Shown: positions 8,477-17,158, counted from the stretch's first letter. The stretch: DNA of 64,000 nt from Jatrophihabitans sp. (GCA_036389035.1 DASVQQ010000002.1:1-64000), one strand, 5' to 3'. Program-made: numbers and translations. Notes: generated by a model from the sequence alone, not told the origin.

Positions 8477-9229
8477 ATGACCGACGACAGCGACCGCTCG
8501 AGCCACCGGGGAGAACCCTCCGACGAGGACACCGGAACCAGCGCCGGCCAGGATCGGCTGGCCGAACACCTGAGCGCGCTGGCCAGGACGCTGGAGATGC
8601 AGCCGGACCTGCAGACGACCCTGGACGCGGTGGTGCGGGCCGCGGTCGGCACCGTGCCCGGCGTGATGGAGGCGAGCATCTCCGAGATCCAGCGCCGCCG
8701 GGATGTCAAGACCCTGGCGGCGACCGGTGAGCTGCCCCGGGCCGTGGACCACGCCCAGTACGACCTCGCCGAAGGCCCGTGCCTGGACTCGCTGTACCAG
8801 CAGCGGACGGTCCGGCTGGCCGACCTGAACGCCGAACAGCGCTGGCCCCAGTTCGTGGCCAGGGCTCGCCAGCTGGGCGTCGGCAGCATGCTCGCGGTGC
8901 AGCTGTTCGTCGAGGGCGAGAACCTGGGGGCGCTGAACCTGATCAGCCGCGAGGTCAACGCCTTCGACGACGAGTCCGAGCATGTGGCGCTGCTGTTCGC
9001 CAGCCACGCCGCGGTCGCCATGTCGGGCGAACGCGCTCGCGATCACCTGCATTCGGCGGTGTCGACCCGAGAGGTGATCGGCCAGGCCCAGGGCATTCTG
9101 ATGGAACGGTTCAAGATCACCGGCGAGATGGCGTTCCACATGCTGATGCTGGCCAGCCAGGACAGCAACCGCAAGCTGCGTGACATCGCCGAGGAGCTGG
9201 TGTCGACCGGTCACCTGCCCGCGGCCTGA
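8477..9229 (+). CDS. GAF-ANTAR transcription antitermination regulator
   Basis: The protein has 250 residues. A GAF sensor domain spans about residues 20-180 (DLQTTLDAVVRAAVGTVPG..., EGPCLDSL, LFVEGENLGALNL). An ANTAR RNA-binding domain follows at about 185-245 (STREVIGQAQGILMERFKIT, AFHMLMLASQDSNRKLRDIA). ANTAR proteins bind paired stem-loops in nascent RNA to prevent termination. The ATG at 8477 is preferred over the GTG at 8471 because GGGAG at 8465-8469 is then seven bases upstream. A second ANTAR protein follows 440 bp downstream. Confidence 0.93.
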   Translation: MTDDSDRSSHRGEPSDEDTGTSAGQDRLAEHLSALARTLEMQPDLQTTLDAVVRAAVGTVPGVMEASISEIQRRRDVKTLAATGELPRAVDHAQYDLAEGPCLDSLYQQRTVRLADLNAEQRWPQFVARARQLGVGSMLAVQLFVEGENLGALNLISREVNAFDDESEHVALLFASHAAVAMSGERARDHLHSAVSTREVIGQAQGILMERFKITGEMAFHMLMLASQDSNRKLRDIAEELVSTGHLPAA

Positions 9230-9329
9230 CCGAGTCGCGGGCTCGCCGCGGCCCAGCGGCTAGGATGGAGCTGGCCAGCTCGCCTTTCGTCAGCAGGGGA
9301 CGGGTCGGCGCCCCATTGTCGGAGTCGTC

Positions 9330-9518
9330 ATGGCCCAGGTGCCAGGTCCGCACTATCAAGATGCCGCCGCGACCGCCGAGCGCGCCCGACTGATGCGCGA
9401 GGACGCCCGATCCGTGCGCGAGCGCAACCAGCAGTTGCTCCGGGCGAACGAGGAGATGCGGGTCCGGTTGCGCTCCCGCCGGCAGGCCCCGGCACCGCAG
9501 GTCGGACCCGACCGCTGA
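9330..9518 (+). CDS. Small charged helical protein of unknown function
   Basis: The protein has 62 residues. The middle (AERARLMREDARSVRERN and onward) is rich in Arg, Glu and Ala with heptad-like spacing, predicting a single coiled-coil helix; the tail is Pro-rich. GGAG at 9321-9324 lies five bases before the ATG. It sits between two ANTAR genes on the same strand. No family recognised. Confidence 0.55.
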   Translation: MAQVPGPHYQDAAATAERARLMREDARSVRERNQQLLRANEEMRVRLRSRRQAPAPQVGPDR

Positions 9519-9668
9519 GCCGTGCTTGCAATCGGCACCACACCTGCACCGAACGCACCAGGCTTCAACATCAGCTACACTTTCGCCAGGTTTGGATAAG
9601 AGCCTCGCGGTCTGACTTCAGTCGCTTGAGGCTGGCCGCAATCCCTCCGATCACTTCGGAGCAATGCC

Positions 9669-10478
9669 ATGACCATGACGTCACCGCACTCGCGCTTTTC
9701 CACGGCGCGCGTCACTTCTATAATGTCCTCCTCCACCACCGGCCGGTCAGCTACCGGAGCGCTGACGCCCAGCACCAGCTCGGACTCGGGCACCTTGATC
9801 ATCGGTGTCGCCGCCCGGCTGGTGCGTTCGGCTGATCCGGAGACCGTGTTTGGCTCGCTGGCCGCCGCCTACGCCGGGCACACCGGCACCGAGTGCACGG
9901 TCGAACTGCTCAGCGGCAGCGTGGTGCGCCTGATCCAGGCCTCCGCGGCGCAGACCGCGGAGCCGGCCGTCAGCGAGCAACCGACGCTGTCCCCGGCCGC
10001 CCGGCAACTGCTGGCCGGCGACGGCACGCCGTTGTCGGGCCCGGACTGGTTCGCGCTGCCCATCGGCGCCTCAGCCAGCCAGGACACCAGCGCCGACATC
10101 CCGGTCGGCGCGTTCCACTGCCGGTTCACCAATCGCCGGGCCGAGCACGATCAGCTGGAGCCGGCCCGGTTCCTGCTCACACTCGCCACCGAGCTGCTGC
10201 AGGCCGAGCGCCGGTCGGCCAGGGCGGAGAACCAGGCGGTCAACCTGGAGGTCGCGCTGAACAGCAGCCGTGACATCGGCACCGCGATCGGCATCCTCAT
10301 GAACGCCCACCTGGTGACCCAGGAGCAGGCATTCGGCATGTTGCGGACCGCGAGCCAGCACGGCCACCGCAAGTTGCGCGAGATCGCCAACGAGGTGATC
10401 TTCACCGGCTCGATCCCAGCACCCCCGGTGGGCCGTGCCGGAGCGCTCGCTCAGCCGCGCACGGTGGTGTCCCAGTAG
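9669..10478 (+). CDS. ANTAR-domain protein with degenerate GAF-like N-terminal region
   Basis: The protein has 269 residues. The first ~40 residues are Ser/Thr-rich. Residues about 45-185 form a GAF-sized alpha/beta region (SGTLIIGVAARLVRSADPE, PDWFALPIGA, PVGAFHCRF). The ANTAR domain is at about 190-250 (NLEVALNSSRDIGTAIGILM, FGMLRTASQHGHRKLREIA). GGAG at 9658-9661 is seven bases before ATG 9669. The role is probably RNA-level antitermination in response to an unknown signal. Its 3' end overlaps the convergent small gene at 10451 by 28 bp. Confidence 0.88.
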   Translation: MTMTSPHSRFSTARVTSIMSSSTTGRSATGALTPSTSSDSGTLIIGVAARLVRSADPETVFGSLAAAYAGHTGTECTVELLSGSVVRLIQASAAQTAEPAVSEQPTLSPAARQLLAGDGTPLSGPDWFALPIGASASQDTSADIPVGAFHCRFTNRRAEHDQLEPARFLLTLATELLQAERRSARAENQAVNLEVALNSSRDIGTAIGILMNAHLVTQEQAFGMLRTASQHGHRKLREIANEVIFTGSIPAPPVGRAGALAQPRTVVSQ

Positions 10479-10711
10479 CCGACCGGATGGGCCTGGCCCC
10501 GTTCGAGGAAGTGCTCGTTCAGGGCCTGGGCCAGCACGTCGTACTGGTACCGGTCGGCAGTCAGCAGGCCGAAGACGTAAGCCTCGGTCTCCAGGCTGCC
10601 GGCCGTGCCCCCGACCGCGACCTGGCGCAGCCAGAGTTCGTTGACCGACATGCCTGACAGGTCCATGCCGTCCCGCAGGCTCAGGTCGGGCCCCGCCGCG
10701 CCCGTTGTCAT
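10451..10711 (-). CDS. Small conserved-looking protein of unknown function
   Basis: The protein has 86 residues and mixed composition (DLSGMSVNELWLRQVAVGG, TEAYVFGLLTADRYQYDVLA, NEHFLERGQAHPVGYWD). Similar short proteins occur beside ANTAR genes in other actinobacteria as far as I recall, with no assigned function. Two adjacent ATGs are possible. The second (10711) leaves four bases after GGAGG, while the first is too close to it. The gene converges on the ANTAR gene with overlapping 3' ends. Confidence 0.65.
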   Translation of the reverse strand: MTTGAAGPDLSLRDGMDLSGMSVNELWLRQVAVGGTAGSLETEAYVFGLLTADRYQYDVLAQALNEHFLERGQAHPVGYWDTTVRG

Positions 10712-10965
10712 CATTCCTCCGAACCGTGCGATCGAAAATCGTGATGGCCCACCCTCGATAGTGCCCTGCCTGCGCCGCGAGCGCTTGGCGGGATGCGGTC
10801 AATGCCAGAACCTGCCATCGCTGAGCCACTGCGAAGTGACTGTCGGGGCGACGCCCGGGAGGGCGGGCGCACGCCGACTTCATGGGCGTTTCGCCCTCCC
10901 ACCCCCGGTGTCGGTAGGGTCATCTCCTGGAGATGACCGGTGGCCAACAACGTGGGGAGGTGCCA

Positions 10966-12705
10966 GTGAGCGGGCCTGATGCTCTGATCGCCGGGCGCTA
11001 CCGGTTGGTGAACCGCATTGCCAGCGGGGGTATGGGAATCGTCTGGCAGGCCTGGGACGAGTTGTTGCAGCGTCCGGTGGCGCTCAAGCAGTTGCGCCCG
11101 CAGCCCGGCCTCAGCGACGCCGAGGCCGAGCTGACCAGCCAGCGGGCGATGCGCGAGGCCCGGATCACCGCCCGGTTGCACCATCAGCACGCCGTGCCGG
11201 TGTACGACGTCGTCGAGTACGACGGCCTGCCCTGCCTGATCATGCAATACCTGCCCTCGACCAGCCTGCAGACCATCGTCAACGACCGGGGCCCGGTGCC
11301 GCCGACCGAGGCCGCCCGGATCGGGGCCGAGGTCGCCTCAGCGCTGGCCGCCGCGCACGCCGTCGGCATCGTGCACCGCGATGTCAAGCCGGGCAACGTC
11401 CTGATCACCGAGGACGGCAGCGCCAAGATCACCGACTTCGGCATCTCGCACGCCCTCGGCGACACCACCCTGACCTCTACCGGCATGGTCACCGGCACGC
11501 CCGCCTACCTGGCCCCCGAGGTCGCCCGGGGGGCGGAGTCCGGCTTCGCCTCCGACGTCTTCTCCCTCGGCGCCACCCTGTACGCCGCCACCGAGGGCAC
11601 CCCGCCGTTCGGAACCGACCAGAACCCGATGGCGGTGCTGCACAAGGTCGCCTCCGGGCAGGTGAACCCGCCGCAACGCAGCGGTCACCTGACGTCCCTG
11701 CTGCTGCGGATGCTGGCCGCCGAGCCGGCGAACCGGCCGCCGATGATCGACGTCGCGAACACCCTGAAGGCGCTGCACCACGACAGTGCGGCGCCCACCG
11801 CGGTGGCGACCCTGCCGCTCAGCTCCCCGCCCCCGATCACGCCGCCGCCACTGAAGCCGCAGGAGCGGGCGGCGGTCAGACCCGGCCCGGCAGCGCCGGC
11901 CGCGGTGGCGCCGATCGGGGCCGGGTTGGCAGCAGCCGGCGCGTCGGCCGGCCCCACCCAGCGCATTGAGTCGGGTTCGTCGGCCGGCGGGACCACCGCG
12001 CTGCCGACCGGTCCGGTCGGACCTGGCGGACCTGGCGGCCGAGGGCCCATCTTCCCGCCGCGTGACGACGATTCCGAGCCCGAGCGCCGCGGTTCGACCG
12101 GCATGCTGATCTTCTTCGCGGTGGCCGCGCTGCTGATCGGGGCCATCATCGCCGGGCTGGTGCTGCTCAACGACGGCGACGGCGACAACACCGCCACCCC
12201 GCCGGGCACCACGCGGGCCACCACCAGCCAGCCGGCCACCACGCCGCGGGCCTCCAGCACGCCGCCGCGGACCACGGCGGCAACCTCGTCCCGGCCGGCG
12301 ACCTCGTCCGCGCCGGCCAGCACGACGGCGACCACGCCGCCGCCATCTCCCTCGCCGACGCCGACACCCTCCCCGAGCGCTACGCAGGTCGGCGGGACGC
12401 CGACCTCGGCCCAGCTGGCCCAGGCGATCCGGGACTACTACGGACTGCTGCCGCAGAACACCGACGCGGCCTGGCGGCGCCTGACCCAGTCGTTCCAGAA
12501 CGGCCGGGCCGGCGGGCGGGAGTCCTATGAGAACTACTGGGACGGGATGCGACGCGTCTCGGTGAGCAACGTCGTCGGCATCCCGCCGAACACCGTCCAG
12601 GCGACCGTCAACTACGTGTTCAGCAACGGCACCGAGGCGTCGGAGCGCACCACGTTCGGCATGGTGTCCGAAGAGGGCGTCCTCAAGATCAACTCCCAGA
12701 GCTGA
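10966..12705 (+). CDS. Membrane-anchored Ser/Thr protein kinase (PknB-like kinase domain)
   Basis: The protein has about 579 residues. The kinase domain covers about residues 8-265: P-loop IASGGMG at 18-24, K41 (VALKQL), catalytic HRDVKPGN at 137-144 and DFG at 157-159. A Pro/Ala-rich juxtamembrane stretch leads to one membrane helix near residue 390 (MLIFFAVAALLIGAIIAGLV). A Thr/Ser/Pro spacer and a C-terminal extracellular NTF2-like region of ~100 residues (QAIRDYYGLLPQNTDAAWRRL) follow, instead of PASTA repeats. The start is GTG 10966 because GGGGAGG ends five bases upstream. Sensing of an external ligand by the NTF2-like part is an inference. Confidence 0.93.
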   Translation: MSGPDALIAGRYRLVNRIASGGMGIVWQAWDELLQRPVALKQLRPQPGLSDAEAELTSQRAMREARITARLHHQHAVPVYDVVEYDGLPCLIMQYLPSTSLQTIVNDRGPVPPTEAARIGAEVASALAAAHAVGIVHRDVKPGNVLITEDGSAKITDFGISHALGDTTLTSTGMVTGTPAYLAPEVARGAESGFASDVFSLGATLYAATEGTPPFGTDQNPMAVLHKVASGQVNPPQRSGHLTSLLLRMLAAEPANRPPMIDVANTLKALHHDSAAPTAVATLPLSSPPPITPPPLKPQERAAVRPGPAAPAAVAPIGAGLAAAGASAGPTQRIESGSSAGGTTALPTGPVGPGGPGGRGPIFPPRDDDSEPERRGSTGMLIFFAVAALLIGAIIAGLVLLNDGDGDNTATPPGTTRATTSQPATTPRASSTPPRTTAATSSRPATSSAPASTTATTPPPSPSPTPTPSPSATQVGGTPTSAQLAQAIRDYYGLLPQNTDAAWRRLTQSFQNGRAGGRESYENYWDGMRRVSVSNVVGIPPNTVQATVNYVFSNGTEASERTTFGMVSEEGVLKINSQS

Positions 12706-12720
12706 GCGGCACATCAGCGA

Positions 12721-13512
12721 GTGAGCCGAGTGCGAGCATTGCCGGCCGAGCACGGCAGCCTCGACGGCCGTCCGGTGCGGATGCTGGTCGCCGGCGTCCG
12801 GACCGACCTGCCTGAGGTGGTGTTGCTGCCAGGGCTGGGCGCGCCGGGCTACCTGGTTCCCTGGGTGCGGCAGATCGCGACCTGGACCCGGGCTACGGTG
12901 CTCGACCTGCCCGGCTGGCGCTGGGGCCAGGCCCGGACCTGCCCCGCGACGGTGGCCGATATCGGGACGGCGGCGGCTCACTGGCTGGTGGAGCAGGACC
13001 GGCGGGACGTGGTGCTGCTCGGCCACTCCACCGGCGCGCAGGCCGCGGTGCGCACGGCGTCCCTGGTCGGCGACCGGCTGGCCGGGGTGGTGCTCGCCGG
13101 CCCGACGTTCGACCCGGCGGCCCGCACCGTGCCGAGGCTGCTTCGCCGGGCGGCGCCCACCTTGGCCCGCGAGCGGCTGGCCGAGCTACCGGCCGTCCTG
13201 CCGTCCTACCTGCACAGCGGCGGGCTCAACCTGCTCAGATTTCTGCTGGACGCACTGCGCGACCGTCCTGAGGACCGGGTCGGGCAGCTGCCGGTGCCGG
13301 TGCTGGTAGTGACCGGCGAACACGATGGCTTCGCGCCCCCGGCATGGGCGCACCACCTGGCCACCATGGCGGCCGGGCGGTGCGCCATCCTGCCGGGGGC
13401 GCACAACGCCTGCTTTCCTCATCCCGTCCAGGCTGACGCCGCGCTGCGCGAGGCCGTGCTGGCCTGGACGGGCCCAGCCGCCCAAGGCGGCTGGGCGCGC
13501 ACCACTACTTGA
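12721..13512 (+). CDS. Alpha/beta hydrolase
   Basis: The protein has 263 residues. The nucleophile elbow is GHSTG at 101-105 (Ser103). The likely acid is Asp in TGEHDGF near residue 201, and the His is in LPGAHNACF near residue 225. The oxyanion region is LLPGLGAPGY at about 35-44. The GTG start lies 15 bp after the kinase stop, so co-transcription is likely. Substrate unknown. The 3' end overlaps the convergent hemerythrin gene by 8 bp. Confidence 0.85.
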   Translation: MSRVRALPAEHGSLDGRPVRMLVAGVRTDLPEVVLLPGLGAPGYLVPWVRQIATWTRATVLDLPGWRWGQARTCPATVADIGTAAAHWLVEQDRRDVVLLGHSTGAQAAVRTASLVGDRLAGVVLAGPTFDPAARTVPRLLRRAAPTLARERLAELPAVLPSYLHSGGLNLLRFLLDALRDRPEDRVGQLPVPVLVVTGEHDGFAPPAWAHHLATMAAGRCAILPGAHNACFPHPVQADAALREAVLAWTGPAAQGGWARTTT

Positions 13513-14002
13513 CGACCGCGTCCAAGGTCTTCTTCATCGCCTTGGGCTGAGCCGGGCTGCGCGGAGCCTTCTCGCGCATCTGCAGCATCCGCTCACCGAG
13601 TTCGGCCAGCTGCTTGCGATTCATTCCCTTGCGCACCTCGGGGAACCACTCCTGCTCTTCTTCTTCGATGTGGTGCAGCACGTTCTCTATCAGCACCGTG
13701 GTCTTGGCATCGAAGCGCTCGTGGTCAGCGTTCATCGTGCTCAGTTCCATGACCAGCACGTCGGCGACGTGGTGCTCCTCGTAGGACTCCAGGACGTCGT
13801 CCTCGAGGTCGGGCAGCTGCCGGCGCACCTCTGGATAGATCAGCTCATTCTCCAGGTAGGTGTGCACGGTGAGGAGCTCGATCATCTTCCTGACGAGTTC
13901 ACCCTTCTTCTGGGTGTTCTCGCCTGCCTGCTGGAACTGCTTGAAGACAGCCTTGAGTTCCTTGTGGTCAGCCTTCAACAGCACGATTGCATCGCTGGAC
14001 AT
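13505..14002 (-). CDS. Hemerythrin HHE-domain protein
   Basis: The protein has 165 residues and is a helical bundle with the iron-ligand pattern of hemerythrin-like proteins: H13 in KADHKEL, H47 with a following Glu in HTYLENELIYPEV, HH at about 77-78 (YEEHHVADV), and H..E in HHIEEEEQEWFPEV. The family binds a di-iron centre and is linked to oxygen, NO or oxidative stress sensing. The C-terminal ~30 residues are basic (RKQLAELGERM...KAMKKTLD). It precedes no gene on its strand but lies just downstream of the DUF3618 operon. Confidence 0.9.
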   Translation of the reverse strand: MSSDAIVLLKADHKELKAVFKQFQQAGENTQKKGELVRKMIELLTVHTYLENELIYPEVRRQLPDLEDDVLESYEEHHVADVLVMELSTMNADHERFDAKTTVLIENVLHHIEEEEQEWFPEVRKGMNRKQLAELGERMLQMREKAPRSPAQPKAMKKTLDAVVK

Positions 14003-14064
14003 GGAGTTCTCTCTGGTCAGGTCGCGGGGCGACTGGCGGGTTCGGACGAGCGGGTCAGCTCAGC

Positions 14065-14688
14065 TCAGCTGCGGCTGTCCTTGATGGTGTCCTTGGCATC
14101 GACTGCCTGGCCCTGGACATCCTGCGCCGAAGCTTGGCCCTCTTCCTTGACCGTCTGGGCGGCGTCGGCAGCGGTCTCCTTGACCGACTCCACTGCCTCC
14201 TGCGCGGGCTGCTTGAGGTTGTCCGCGACCTCCTTGACCGCGTCGGTCACCACCGGGGCGGCGGTCTCCTTCACGGTGTCCTTGGCCTGGGTGGCGGCCT
14301 GCTTCTCGCGCTCGCTGACCGGCATCAGCGAACCGACCAGCCAGCCGAGGCCGACCGCGACCAGGCCGGCGGCCAACGGGTTGCCCGCTGCCCGGTTCTT
14401 GACGGTGGTGGGGGCGCCGGTCACGGCGCTGCCCATGTCGGATGCCTTGTCGGCCACCGTGCCGGTCATGTTGGAAGCCTTGTCCGAGGCGCTGGAGCCG
14501 AGGTCGGCAGCGGAGCCCATCACCCGCTCCTTGACACCCACTACGCCGGCGCGGGCCTTGTCGACCTGCCGCTTGGCCACATTGCTGGGAGTGACAGTGT
14601 CGGTAAGGGTGTTGACGTCGTTGGACAAGTTCGCCCGGGTCTGCTCGATCTCGGCGCGAATCTGGTCTGGATCGTTGCTCATCGTCAT
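14065..14688 (-). CDS. DUF3618-domain membrane-associated protein
   Basis: The protein has about 207 residues. The N-terminus has the DUF3618 signature DPDQIRAEIEQTRANLSNDVNTL. The middle is Ala/Asp/Lys/Ser-rich and helical, and one hydrophobic segment near residues 105-125 (NPLAAGLVAVGLGWLVGSLM) can span the membrane. The C-terminal half is a long Lys/Glu/Ala amphipathic helix like LEA or apolipoprotein repeats (VKETAADAAQTVKEEG). The start is ATG 14688, with GAGGAG upstream and a 4-bp ATGA overlap with the preceding gene. An envelope or stress role is inferred from context. Confidence 0.85.
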   Translation of the reverse strand: MTMSNDPDQIRAEIEQTRANLSNDVNTLTDTVTPSNVAKRQVDKARAGVVGVKERVMGSAADLGSSASDKASNMTGTVADKASDMGSAVTGAPTTVKNRAAGNPLAAGLVAVGLGWLVGSLMPVSEREKQAATQAKDTVKETAAPVVTDAVKEVADNLKQPAQEAVESVKETAADAAQTVKEEGQASAQDVQGQAVDAKDTIKDSRS

Positions 14689-15137
14689 CGGGTCTCCTCG
14701 TTTCCTGCGACAGCGCTGGGAATCTTCTTGACGGTGTCCGCGGTCCGCGGGGCACCGTTGACCTTCTTCATCTCCTTGCGGCCCATCGAGTACAGGACGG
14801 CGCCGATGATCGCCCAGATGGCGGCGACGATCAGGGCCGACCAGCCGCGGCCGGTCTCGTTGCCGATCCCCCACCAGAGGCAGATCGAGATGAACAGCAG
14901 AACAAAGTGGCCCGCGACACCGGCGCCGGCCAGCATGCCGCCGCCCTTGCCGGCCTGCTTGCCCGACTGGGTGAGCTCGGCTTTGGCCAGTGCGACCTCT
15001 TGCCGCATCAGGGTGCTGAGGTCGGAGCTGATGTCAGACAGCAGCTCGCCGATCGAGCGATCGGTGGAGCCAGTGCCGGTATTGGCACTAGTGCTCGTGC
15101 TGGCGTGGGCGCCGCCGCCTTCGTAGGAAGTGCTCAC
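14685..15137 (-). CDS. Actinobacterial Holin-X / phage-holin-family-like membrane protein
   Basis: The protein has 150 residues. The cytoplasmic Ser/Thr-rich start is followed by SIGELLSDISSDLSTLMRQEVALAKAE, the typical amphipathic helix of this family. Two membrane helices follow at about 70-92 and 98-118 (HFVLLFISICLWWGIG, ALIVAAIWAIIGAVLYSMG). Despite the holin name these chromosomal proteins usually sit with DUF3618 genes and are not evidence of a prophage. ATGA overlaps on both sides make it the middle gene of a translationally coupled trio. Confidence 0.87.
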   Translation of the reverse strand: MSTSYEGGGAHASTSTSANTGTGSTDRSIGELLSDISSDLSTLMRQEVALAKAELTQSGKQAGKGGGMLAGAGVAGHFVLLFISICLWWGIGNETGRGWSALIVAAIWAIIGAVLYSMGRKEMKKVNGAPRTADTVKKIPSAVAGNEETR

Positions 15138-16027
15138 CGGATGCCGCCAGTGGTGCCGCCGGCGCCGGGGGTGCCGCCGACACCGGGGGTGCCGCCGGTG
15201 GTCGGGAAGCCGGTCGGGCCGTCCTCGCTGGAGGCGTAGGGCCGGACCACCTCGATCTCCTCAACCGTTCCGAGCACTACCGTGCCGCTGGTCTCGGCGC
15301 CGGTGCCGTACTGCGCGCCCGTGCCGTACTGCGCGCCCGTGCCGTACTGCACACCGGTGCCGTACTGAGTGGGCGTTCCGTACTCGTTGTAGCTGCCGGC
15401 CTGTTGGGCTTGGGCCTGGTCACTGGCCACTTCCTTCAGGCCGCGGGTCATCCGGCCGGCCACCAGGCCCGCGCCGGCTGCCAGCAGCAGGAACATGCCG
15501 GGACGCCGCCGGGCGAAGGTCTGGACCTCTTGCAGCAGGTCGGCCGGCTCACGCTGCTCAAGCCAGGACGCGAGGTCCTGGACGCGCTGGGCGCCCTGCT
15601 TGGCCAGGTCGGCGGCGGGTCCGGAGGCCTGCTCACCGGGCTGGGTCATCTTGCGCAGCTCATCGCTCAGGCCGCGCATGCCCTGGGCCAGCCGCTGCTG
15701 CTGGGTGGAGGCCTGCTGACGTGCCTCGGAGCCTGCCTGCGCGAGCAGGTCCTTGGCCTGACGGCCGGCTTCGGCGCCGACGTTGGCGGCCTGCTCCTTG
15801 GCCACGCCGGCCACGTGCTGGCCGGCTTCCTTCGCGCCCTGAGCTACCTCAGCCGCCTGGCCCTTGGCCACGTCGGTGGTTCCGCCCTGGGTGCCGGACT
15901 CGGTGGCGCCGGTGGTCGCGGGAGTCGAGTAGCCGACCACGGGCGGCGTGGTGCCGGCGACCGGAACAGTGTGCGGGTCGTTGGCCAACGGTGTAGAGGT
16001 GTAAGGGGGGGTGTATTCCTCGGTCAT
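15134..16027 (-). CDS. Ala/Gln-rich helical protein with QYGTG repeats and one membrane segment
   Basis: The protein has 297 residues. The N-terminus is Pro/Thr-rich. Residues about 50-150 form a charged helix (EAGRQAKDLLAQAGSEARQQA). A short hydrophobic segment near residue 178 (MFLLLAAGAGLVAG) may span the membrane. Repeats TQYGTG/VQYGTG/AQYGTG follow, encoded by four 18-bp DNA units, and the tail is Gly/Thr/Pro-rich (GGTPGVGGTPGAGGTTGG). GAGGAG lies upstream of ATG 16027. It is first in the operon with the Holin-X-like and DUF3618 genes. No enzymatic motif. Confidence 0.8.
   Translation of the reverse strand: MTEEYTPPYTSTPLANDPHTVPVAGTTPPVVGYSTPATTGATESGTQGGTTDVAKGQAAEVAQGAKEAGQHVAGVAKEQAANVGAEAGRQAKDLLAQAGSEARQQASTQQQRLAQGMRGLSDELRKMTQPGEQASGPAADLAKQGAQRVQDLASWLEQREPADLLQEVQTFARRRPGMFLLLAAGAGLVAGRMTRGLKEVASDQAQAQQAGSYNEYGTPTQYGTGVQYGTGAQYGTGAQYGTGAETSGTVVLGTVEEIEVVRPYASSEDGPTGFPTTGGTPGVGGTPGAGGTTGGIR
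15303..15374 (-). repeat. Four 18-bp in-frame tandem repeats encoding QYGTG(A/V)
   Basis: Four consecutive copies of a unit like GTGCCGTACTGCGCGCCC at 15303, 15321, 15339 and 15357. The first three are nearly identical and the last has diverged. They add six residues per unit to the 297-residue protein and suggest replication slippage. Confidence 0.85.
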
Positions 16028-16580
16028 GATGAACTCCTCGAGTTCGACAGAGCGAGCGCTGTTTTCTCAGCGCGACGTGCGGCGGAGACGATCCGCCAGC
16101 GATCATAGAGACCGCTATCAGACAGCGGACATCGGTCGAGCTTCACGGTGGCCGCTTGCAAGGGGCCAGGTCGCGACGAACGATCAGCAGGCTTGATCCC
16201 TGTCCTGGTGGACGGAATCTCCAACACCTAGATTCGCTCATCTTCGTAGCCTGCGGTCTGTACCCAGCTCATAGAAGGCGGTGTTACACAGTAGACGCCC
16301 AGCTGAGCATCGAAGGGCTCCTGATTGAGCCGCGCGCAGGCCAAAGGCACTCCACTGGCCATGATTGTACTGGGCGCGCGCTGACCGGCGCAACGCAAGA
16401 TCAATACTGCCTGTCGGCAGGATCACGACGTGCACCACGAACGCCGCTTGCGATTGCAATCCCTCAACCATAGGAATAGGGTCGAATTCTGGCTCGGCAA
16501 GTAGCCGGCGGACGACGTCCCCCGTGAATGCTGCCATCCGGACTTCGCCGCGAACAGTGCCTCAACCCTATGGGGGCAAA
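16028..16580 (+). other. Gene-poor stretch, no supportable CDS
   Basis: This 553-bp stretch has visibly lower GC than its flanks and irregular codon patterns in all frames. Short open frames exist (for example a 99-residue one on the minus strand at 16238-16537) but none has a convincing start signal or recognisable product. The left end must hold the promoter of the minus-strand trio and the right end that of the DUF4383 gene. A short CCGCT/AGCGG inverted repeat occurs near 16112. It may be a decayed gene. Confidence 0.5.
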
Positions 16581-17051
16581 GTGACCAGCTCTAACCGCGG
16601 TACCGCCGTGGACCGTTCAGACATTCAGAAGGCCGCACTCGCGGTCGGCGCTGTCTTTCTTCTGGTAGGAATCCTGGGATTCGTCCCGGGTATCACCACC
16701 GACTACGACCAGATGAGCTTCGCCGGCCACGAGTCGATGGCCATGCTGCTCGGCGTCTTCCAGGTGTCGGTGCTGCACAACATCGTCCACCTGCTGTTCG
16801 GGGTCGCCGGCATCGTGGCGGCACGTGCGGCGCGCTCGTCCTACCTGTACCTGGTCGGCGGCGGTGTGATCTATCTCGTGCTGTGGCTCTACGGCCTGAT
16901 CGTCGACAAGGACTCCGACGGCAACTTCGTGCCGGTCAACAACGCCGACAACTGGCTGCACCTGCTGCTCGGCCTGGGCATGATCGCTCTCGGCGTGCTG
17001 CTCAGCCGCCGGACCGCGACCACCACGACCGGTCGTGGCCGCGGCCTGTAG
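16581..17051 (+). CDS. DUF4383-domain membrane protein
   Basis: The protein has 156 residues and four membrane segments: AALAVGAVFLLVGILGFVPG, the NIVHLLFGVAGIVAAR region, YLVGGGVIYLVLWLYGL and WLHLLLGLGMIALGVLL. The family signature is visible in FVPGITTDY, HNIVHLLFGVAG and NNADNWLHL. The GTG at 16581 starts the conserved part; the longer open frame upstream is not convincing. Function unknown. Two hairpins separate it from the downstream S15 gene. Confidence 0.85.
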   Translation: MTSSNRGTAVDRSDIQKAALAVGAVFLLVGILGFVPGITTDYDQMSFAGHESMAMLLGVFQVSVLHNIVHLLFGVAGIVAARAARSSYLYLVGGGVIYLVLWLYGLIVDKDSDGNFVPVNNADNWLHLLLGLGMIALGVLLSRRTATTTTGRGRGL

Positions 17052-17105
17052 CACCAAGGCGTTATCCAGCAAGGTTTTCTCTGCACGGTTGTATGGCGTG
17101 ACGGC

Positions 17106-17138
17106 TGACGATCAGCTGCTCTCAGCAGCTGATCGTCA
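17106..17138 (+). terminator. Perfect 15-bp hairpin with 3-nt loop downstream of the DUF4383 gene
   Basis: TGACGATCAGCTGCT at 17106-17120 pairs perfectly with AGCAGCTGATCGTCA at 17124-17138 around the loop CTC. It lies 55 bp after the DUF4383 stop codon. There is no U tract, so it could be a factor-assisted terminator, an operator or part of a leader structure for the S15 gene. Confidence 0.6.
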
Positions 17139-17158
17139 CCCCGGCACCGCCGGCTCGT

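Noticed and set aside
8284..9021. N-terminal extension of the radical SAM gene
   Set aside because: The extra residues lie antisense to the GAF-ANTAR gene and have no similarity to the SPL family; the family start is at 8283 or 8274.
14685..15137. Prophage lysis gene because of the holin family name
   Set aside because: No other phage genes are near; the DUF3618/Holin-X pairing is chromosomal in many actinobacteria.
16238..16537. 99-residue open frame on the minus strand
   Set aside because: No ribosome binding site, irregular composition and no recognisable family; kept only as a note in the gene-poor stretch.
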